A program made the position numbers and the translations under genes. Shown here in pieces: positions 62,201 to 64,000 of a stretch of DNA of 64,000 nucleotides. The notes beneath the pieces are model-generated. The model made no database searches. It was not told where the DNA came from and saw only the letters and a list, made by a program, of their open reading frames with translations. The stretch is from the NCBI GenBank assembly GCA_905250115.1, contig CAJNOI010000106.1, positions 1 through 64,000 on the forward strand, given 5' to 3'. Numbering within the stretch: position 1 is the first letter of the stretch; every line of letters starts with the position of its first letter. This stretch comes from Adineta steineri (Eukaryota > Rotifera > Eurotatoria > Adinetida > Adinetidae).

Positions 62201-64000
62201 GTAGATGTGCAAAGATATTTTTGCTTTTATATAATCGATTCTAATATAAAAAAAACACTTTATATATGTATCATAACGGACAATTGAACTCGTTATTTCA
62301 ATAGTAGGGTATAGAACTAAACCTTCTTTTTTTGTTCGATTAAATGATAAATGCCAAATCTTTATCTAAATATTGTATGTAAACACTTATTGTTGGTCAA
62401 AATTGCTTTCTTTATCTTTATTTTATTTTACTGACCCATCATTGTCTTTACATATTTGGCTTTTATTGTTTGTATTGCATGATATTCTATGTCGTTTCAT
62501 TTACATCAAAGAATTTATTCGTACAGAAAAAAGAATGTCGTGTGTAAATGATAATTTTTTCTTTATAGACGAACAACCAAATCCATATAAACCAACATAT
62601 ACATTTCCGGAACAATTTAACGGTGATTTTGACCATTTGGAAGATTATATACGTAAAACAGCCTCAACTAAAGTTGATAGTAAGATTAAAGATAATAGTT
62701 ATCTTAGATTATAGAAATAAATTATTTTACATTAGATAATATTTCTTCGTCACCTGTACGAACATCAACTGCAAATATGAAGTAATAGATAAACTAATAC
62801 TTTTGAACATATATATAATATTTTTTTTTATTATCTTATCTTAGTGATCATCAAACGATTTCAAAACGAAATCAAGAAAAAACAATACGTTTTAATGATC
62901 ATGTCACAACTTCAATTATTCCTTCACCACCAGTAGCAGAACGAACTAAATCAGTAAGTAAAAATCAAAGACATATTTATACATCTGTTCATTAATTCTT
63001 GTAGACTATTGATACTCCGGCATTGCCTATAACGACTAATTCAAGATCAAACACGAACCATCCGTAAGTTTATGAATAGAAATTAATCTATAATGTTTAT
63101 TATTATTCTTAGTATTCAAACATCACCACCGCCGCCACCTCTACCACCTTCAACAACAACAACATCATCATCATCGTCATCAACAGATGATGAACAAAAA
63201 TTAATCTATAAACGAGTGTTACGTGGTGGAGATATACCATCAGCCGGTTTACAAAGGCATATCATTAACAATCGAGGTAAGCATATGGTTGTTTTTTATT
63301 TGAATAAGAATATAGAGGCAACAGCTGTAGTTGAAAGGGAATAGAAAAAAAAAAGTGGAATAGTAATCTAAAGTTTAATCACTATTGTATTGTATGTTGA
63401 TGATGAAAGTCGCATCTTCATCCATACAGCGTCCTTTAAATCTTACTAATCATTTACAATCATCACCAAAACTATTTGCTTATTATTCCGTACATTGGGA
63501 ACAAAATCAAACAAATCAGTTGCATGATCTAATTGATCATGATGTACATTTTGAAATCAATTCATGTTTATATTTTCAAAATAAAAATGATGTTAATAAT
63601 ATCGATAATAATGATGATGATGATGATGACGATGAATGGGAACAAATACATGAAGATGGTTGTGGATATGTCATAACTTATCCTCCTCATATACATCCAA
63701 CAGATAATTTACAAATATATAATTTTGATCGTAAAAAAAAATTTCTCTTAACATCGAATGATGTTTATTTAAACAGTAAGAAAAGTTATACTATTTATTC
63801 GATTAAAATTATTACATTAGAAACGAATGTAATAATAAATAACATTCGGGAACAAAAAAAAAAAGGATGATTTATTGATCGAGTAATAAAATCAGAAAGA
63901 TCAAATATTCTCAATTTTTTTTGTTCATTCTTATCAGCCTATATTTCGATGAGAATGTGTCAAATAAATGGCGAATGAATGCACTTAACCTTTTTACTAG
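59256..64000 (+). CDS. Sorbin-homology (SORBS/CAP-like) adaptor, N-terminal part; runs off the window
   Basis: Exons encode MITETRQSRTRLLQYYECRT, then GSGQSLSSSQQQSNVTVTSS and INPWLNVDCLSTPAKTRS. A 1.8-kb intron follows, then PPTDDSDKTRTQWYKEMYCQ. The W-Y-K-x-M-[YF]-x-x-I-H word and later NPYKPTYTFPE and KRVLRGGDIPSAGLQRH fit the sorbin homology (SoHo) region of vinexin/CAP/ponsin adaptors, which links flotillin rafts and focal adhesions to the cytoskeleton. A proline stretch (SPPPPPLPP) follows. The next exon needs the acceptor at about 63409, giving VASSSIQRPLNLTNHLQSSP, then an acidic run and WEQIHEDGCGYVITYPPHIH. The C-terminal SH3 domains expected for the family would lie to the right of the window. 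The last ten bases look like a splice acceptor. Confidence 0.65.
59957..61799 (+). other. Large intron of the SORBS-like gene
   Basis: The donor GTACGT follows ...YIDSAI and the acceptor TCTAG precedes PPTDDSDK, both phase 0. The interior contains long T-rich runs and no recognised exon. The open frames on both strands near 60.2-60.7 kb lack family resemblance. A downstream promoter for a shorter isoform is possible but unsupported. Confidence 0.5.

Overview
The window looks like animal nuclear DNA, very AT-rich, with metazoan genes cut by many short GT-AG introns (often 50-70 nt) and packed on both strands. A bdelloid rotifer or close relative is my best guess. It rests on the compact AT-rich architecture, an orphan rhodopsin-like GPCR, a Penelope-like retroelement remnant and several MITEs. 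No ribosomal marker is present to prove it.

Layout, left to right: FARP-type FERM/RhoGEF/PH protein (+, 0.5-8.3 kb); FOXRED1 (-, 8.6-14.1 kb) with a complete GNAT acetyltransferase gene nested on the opposite strand of one intron; STIM calcium sensor (-, 14.4-17.5 kb); 2.6 kb spacer; splicing factor SPF45/RBM17 and TBC1D23 head to tail only 116 nt apart (+, 20.2-26.1 kb); a 3.9-kb AT-rich spacer; an unrecognised polyQ/proline-rich gene with alveolin-like charged motifs (+, 30.0-32.1 kb) converging on a small secreted protein gene (-, 32.3-33.4 kb); a 3.3-kb spacer; the last exon of an amine-type GPCR (-) cut by a 100-N assembly gap, with a decayed Penelope-like element on the other side; two tandem archaemetzincin genes (+) flanking an orphan GPCR (-); a DRAK/STK17-like kinase; a 100-residue unknown protein; a PPP1R16-type ankyrin subunit with a CAAX end; a calmodulin-like EF-hand gene with two possible first exons (-); an NMDA receptor GluN1 subunit (+, 53.6-58.5 kb); and the N-terminal part of a sorbin-homology (SORBS/CAP-like) gene running off the right edge.

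Many products belong to calcium, neuronal and cytoskeletal signalling (STIM, GluN1, EF-hand protein, FARP, PPP1R16, DRAK, GPCRs, SORBS-like). Their orientations are mixed and I see no evidence that they form one co-regulated cluster. The only operon-like pair is SPF45-TBC1D23. Non-genic interest lies in three small inverted-repeat elements with recognisable target duplications (two hAT-like), all in introns, and in the archaemetzincin segmental duplication. Gene models were joined by eye from reading frame and splice-site phase. No tRNA, rRNA or CRISPR array was seen.
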